Of a stretch of 64,000 bases of DNA, positions 60,781-64,000 are shown in pieces. A program made the translations under genes and the position numbers. The notes under the pieces were generated by a model. That model did no database searches, had not been told where the DNA came from, and worked only from the letters and a program-made list of their open reading frames with translations. Origin of the DNA: Cunninghamia lanceolata (Eukaryota > Streptophyta > Pinopsida > Cupressales > Cupressaceae); the NCBI GenBank assembly GCA_027924645.1, contig BSBN01000494.1:2862001-2926000 (forward strand), written 5' to 3'. Position 1 is the first letter of the stretch. Every line of letters starts with the position of its first letter.

Positions 60781-61896
60781 TGTTGGAAACAAGGTAGATA
60801 ACTGAGGGGGGGTGAATCAGTTATCTTAAATATTTTGACTTTCTTTTCTTCTTTAATATTAGTGCAACATCAAAACATAAGAGCATACATAATCATGAGA
60901 GCATAAATAAAATCAACACACATAACGCAAGGATTTTTATGTGGAAAACCCTGTTAAGGGAAAAACCACGGGGTGACTAACCCAAGATTGTATTCTTTGT
61001 TAAAAGAATAAGAAGTACAAAAATGGCACTTGCCAATTAGGGCTCACTGCCCAAGCACACTAGTCACAAGAGGCACACTGCTTACAAGAGACTAACTGTC
61101 TACAAAGTTATGGAAGGTAACCAGGTGTTTGAACTGATGAGAAGCATCTGCTAATGTTGAAGTTCAGTTTTGGTTAGGCTCAATATACTGATCTACTGCA
61201 TTTCATTCTTCCTCTACTTTAGTGTTGTTGTTCTGTCACATACCGGACTTGTATTACTGCTTCCACACTACTCTCTACCTTTCCTCACACACTCTATCAA
61301 CACACACACCTTTTCATACCAAAATCCATCTGGTATATATATACGTACCAAGGATTTTAACATCTTTCTAGTCGGCAACCGGAATACTCAAGATATTTCC
61401 AAGAGACTGATCTGTCAGCTGAATCCATGCTTAATATGTGATGCGTATCAAAGACATAGACATAGAAGTCATCAATCATGTTAGCCAACCATGTATGATC
61501 CCTCAAATAGCTTGATCACCATCAATTTCTCATCCGGATTAAAGTCTGATGCTCTGTCGGTTAGTTCTTCCTTAGTCTACTCTGCATGTCAGGAACCCAA
61601 CACTTAGATGCTCATATCTTTTCACTCATTCATCACTGGAGGCTCAATCTCTGTAATGTAGTAGTCATGGTACTCCTCTTGAATTGTCCAAGTCCACAAC
61701 TTGCTGAGTTACACCATCTGAGAGATCTGGACTTAATTGTCAGACCTTGTTGCATGCTCTGTTCTTGCTCACCAGACCAAAACACTCTTCAGTCTGTCTT
61801 CCGATATAGACATACTATGTGTTGCGGATGTGTGGAATGGACTTTATTGCCATCAATGACAACACTCATGAAGCCACACAGTGTCTCTTGCCAACA
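60781..61896 (-). repeat. 3' LTR of a minus-strand LTR retrotransposon
   Basis: 1116 bp with perfect terminal inverted ends tgttgg and ccaaca. A polypurine tract adjoins on the right (61897-61908, minus strand), so the element reads leftwards and this is its 3' LTR. A TATA-like tatatatata lies near 61334-61345. ggaaaaccctgttaagggaaa near 60947 is a common plant LTR segment. The small frames here on the plus strand are not genes. Confidence 0.85.
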
Positions 61897-61908
61897 ATCT
61901 CCCCCTTT
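61897..61908 (-). other. Polypurine tract, minus strand
   Basis: caaagggggagat on the minus strand directly before the LTR. Further g-rich copies lie inside, near 62000-62010 and 61960 (minus strand). Confidence 0.8.
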
Positions 61909-62302
61909 GGCATTGATGGCAACACTTAGTGAAAAATGACTAAGTGTCGTAACAAACTCCCCTTTTGTTGATGCTCTGTCTTATGTTCACTTTTACCGGA
62001 GCTCCCCCTTAGTTGGATTCCACATTTTTCACTACTCCTCACTACCCCTTTGACATCAATGGCAAAGGGTGAAATCCGCACACCAAAATTTGCAAAAATC
62101 AACCTATACATTGTTGCATAAGTATATATACATGTTATACTTACATATACTTAAGGATATCTACAAAGGTGGTCTTCAACTGTACAAATTCTATCGCCCA
62201 ACTCTGCTTCATCCTGTCCAAAATTGAAATGTGACCGCTCAACAAAAATGCAAAAGCTTCTACCCTTCTTAAGTCTGCTGGATCACTGGTCTGGGTTGTG
62301 GT
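61909..62302 (-). other. Spacer between extra ORF and 3' LTR
   Basis: Non-coding on the minus strand. The phrase tgatgtcaaagggg / tgatgccaaaggggg occurs twice (about 62050 and 61905), with ccttttgttgatg-like echoes near 61960. Confidence 0.5.
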
Positions 62303-64000
62303 CTAAGCATCAGTTAAGGCCTCATGCATGGCCTCTAACTTAGAGATAATTATCCCTCTAAGTTCACTCATCCTACTTATTATATTCTTATTCTCCTTTT
62401 CAAGCCTCTTTATTTCATTTATAGTGGCAATAGCCTGGCACTCTTGATTCATTATTGATGTGGTGAGAGGATCAAAATTTTGAGATAAACTTGACAGTTT
62501 ACCTTCTTGTTCTTTCACCTTCTTTTCAGTATCCTCTGTCACTTTAGACCAAGATAGACAAAATTTATATATTTCGCCACCATCTTTAAGAGCATTTTCT
62601 AGGCTCTTTATTCCAATATCTAAGGTCCTCCTATCATTAGCTATGAGTCCCTGTACTTTAGAGAATCTCTTTCCCAAAAACTCTTTTCAGACTTTCTCTT
62701 CTGTTGATTTCTCCAAAGAATCAAAATGGGTGCTAACAGAATTAACAAGAGATTTTAAGTTACTAGATGGAGAGGCCGAAAGATCCTTTTCGAAAGATGG
62801 CATGATCTTCTCCAGCATCCCGGATGTAATTTCTATCAGCTCACAGTCTTCCATGTGAGACTTCAAAAGCTTTTCTTTTGCTTTAGCTTGGGCAAAAGAT
62901 GTTATCTTCATTGTCTGAACCGGAGAGAGGGAATCAAAATTGAGTGGTACTTGGAATAGTTTCAGTTCATCTATCTCCATCATTTCTTTGGTCAAGAAAT
63001 TCTTCACTACTTCTGTAGTGTCTCTTGCCGGAGACTTCTTTCCTTTTGTAGCCTCAGAACTGTCATCAGAGATCTCTATTTGTTCTTCTTCTCTTCCCTT
63101 TTTCTCCTCTTCTTGACTTACTTTCTCCTCTTTTCTTCCTTCTCCTTTAGTTCCTGAATCTGTAGTGGCATCTGAAGGAGAGATGTTAACTTCTTCATGA
63201 ATTTCCTCTTCCAAAACAGAGGAATCCAAGTCCTTAGTCTTTTCCTCATCCATCTCTTTGGACTCTTCTAGATTTTTCTCAATAGATTCTTCTTTTGATG
63301 CACTTAATCCTTCAACATCCATGGTAGAAGGTTCTTCATCTATTTCCTCTATAATAGGAAGATTGAATCTTTTGAAGGCATTCTCGAGGATGTCTTCAAT
63401 CTCTTTTGCCACCTGATCAGTCTCTCCAAGCATAAGTTTGTTCATTCTTGCTTTGCTCTGGAACTCATCCTTACAGTCCTTGAAGATCATGGTCATTTGT
63501 TTTAGAGTAATGGAAGGATAGAGCTGAATTGCAATCTGTTCTCGGATCTCCAAATCCTTTTCCTTGGCATTCACTTTTTTGAGTTCAAGTACCTTCTCTA
63601 GACTTTTGGGAATTAGAGAAATGATTTCAATGAATGCTTTATTATAGATGTTTAGGTACCTGACTGTAGCATCTTCAAAGATCTGTTTGTCAGAGTCACT
63701 ATACTCATCATAAAATTCTGTCATTGGTTGCAGATTCCCATCCATAGTGACTGCCTTGATGACATCATCAATAGAGAGAGTAGGCCTTTCAACAAATTCT
63801 TCTGCCTTTTCTTCTTTGTTTTTGCCGGCAGAGGATTCCATGGATGTTTTCTTTTTCTTCTTCATTTTCTTAACCTCCTCATCAATCTCTGTCTCTTCAT
63901 CATCCTTTTGGCTTATGTAGGGCCTTGTAGCCTTGGTTTTTGTTCTCTTTTCTCCCTTTCCGGATGTCTTGGCTTCTAGTTTGGAGGATTTTGAGCTCTT
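62303..64000 (-). pseudogene. Extra acidic coiled-coil ORF at env-like position, partial, one internal stop
   Basis: The frame enters from beyond the window edge (KSSKSSKLEAKTSGKGEKR) and runs to TAA-terminated ALTDA at 62303, interrupted once by TGA at 62687. It is Lys/Glu-rich throughout. Segments include KKMKKKKKTSMESSAGKNKE, RPTLSIDDVIKAVTMDGN, FYDEYSDSDKQIFEDA, a very acidic middle (EEEKKGREEEQIEISDDS), and a C-terminal heptad region (LEKENKNIISRMSELRGI). No membrane segment, protease or RT motif is visible. Sitting between presumed pol and the 3' LTR it takes the place of the extra ORFs of some plant retrotransposons; function unknown. It is the longest well-preserved frame in the window and suggests a young insertion. 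Confidence 0.65.

Noticed and set aside
61170..61939. Plus-strand frames
   Set aside because: They lie in the LTR of a minus-strand element and show no domain.

Overview
This window reads as nuclear DNA of a seed plant with a large, old, repeat-filled genome. A gymnosperm seems most likely, but that is inference from the very long LTRs, the deep nesting and the heavy C-to-T decay; nothing in the sequence proves it. Plant origin is supported by degenerate TTTAGGG-type repeats, initiator-tRNA-Met primer sites, Ty1/copia, Ty3/chromovirus and Tat-type retroelements, and GT-AG introns. I find no intact host gene, no tRNA or rRNA gene and no CRISPR array. Essentially every coding region is a decayed mobile-element gene.

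Layout. 1-1960: interstitial telomere-like minisatellite with a higher-order repeat. 1986-2352: fragment of a LINE ORF1-type protein with a broken zinc knuckle. 2362-14825: a probable giant DNA transposon. It has a near-perfect palindrome at 2362-2395, a DDD transposase pseudogene on the plus strand (3180-6242), a 6 kb middle of satellites and odd motif fields, a seven-exon second gene of unknown function on the minus strand (14569-12484), and a related palindrome at 14711-14760. The two genes converge. A related terminus recurs at 52150-52251.

14826-35554: a minus-strand, apparently non-coding LTR element in tandem LTR-internal-LTR-internal-LTR form, with LTRs of about 2.9 kb and the first one truncated. 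Its first internal region carries a complete plus-strand chromovirus (17052-26133, target duplication gatac). The gag of that chromovirus is itself split by a 2.68 kb insertion (18428-21106, target duplication ggtcc) that contains a roughly 67-bp tandem array of G-box-like cores upstream of a TATA box.

35555-45210: unrecognised decayed genes on both strands, one relative of plant transposon-associated proteins, a coiled-coil pseudogene, and a second striking diverged tandem array (39590-41400). 45211-51139: a full-length decayed Ty1/copia element. 52707-52843: a (TA)n tract. 53392-60776: a Tat-like Ty3 element that keeps protease and G-patch-like regions but no reverse transcriptase or integrase. 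60781-64000: the 3' LTR, polypurine tract and a long acidic extra ORF of a minus-strand LTR retrotransposon that runs out of the window and appears to be inserted into the end of the Tat-like LTR.

The most interesting object is the two-gene transposon. Its second gene can be followed through seven exons whose junctions keep reading phase, yet I do not recognise the protein.
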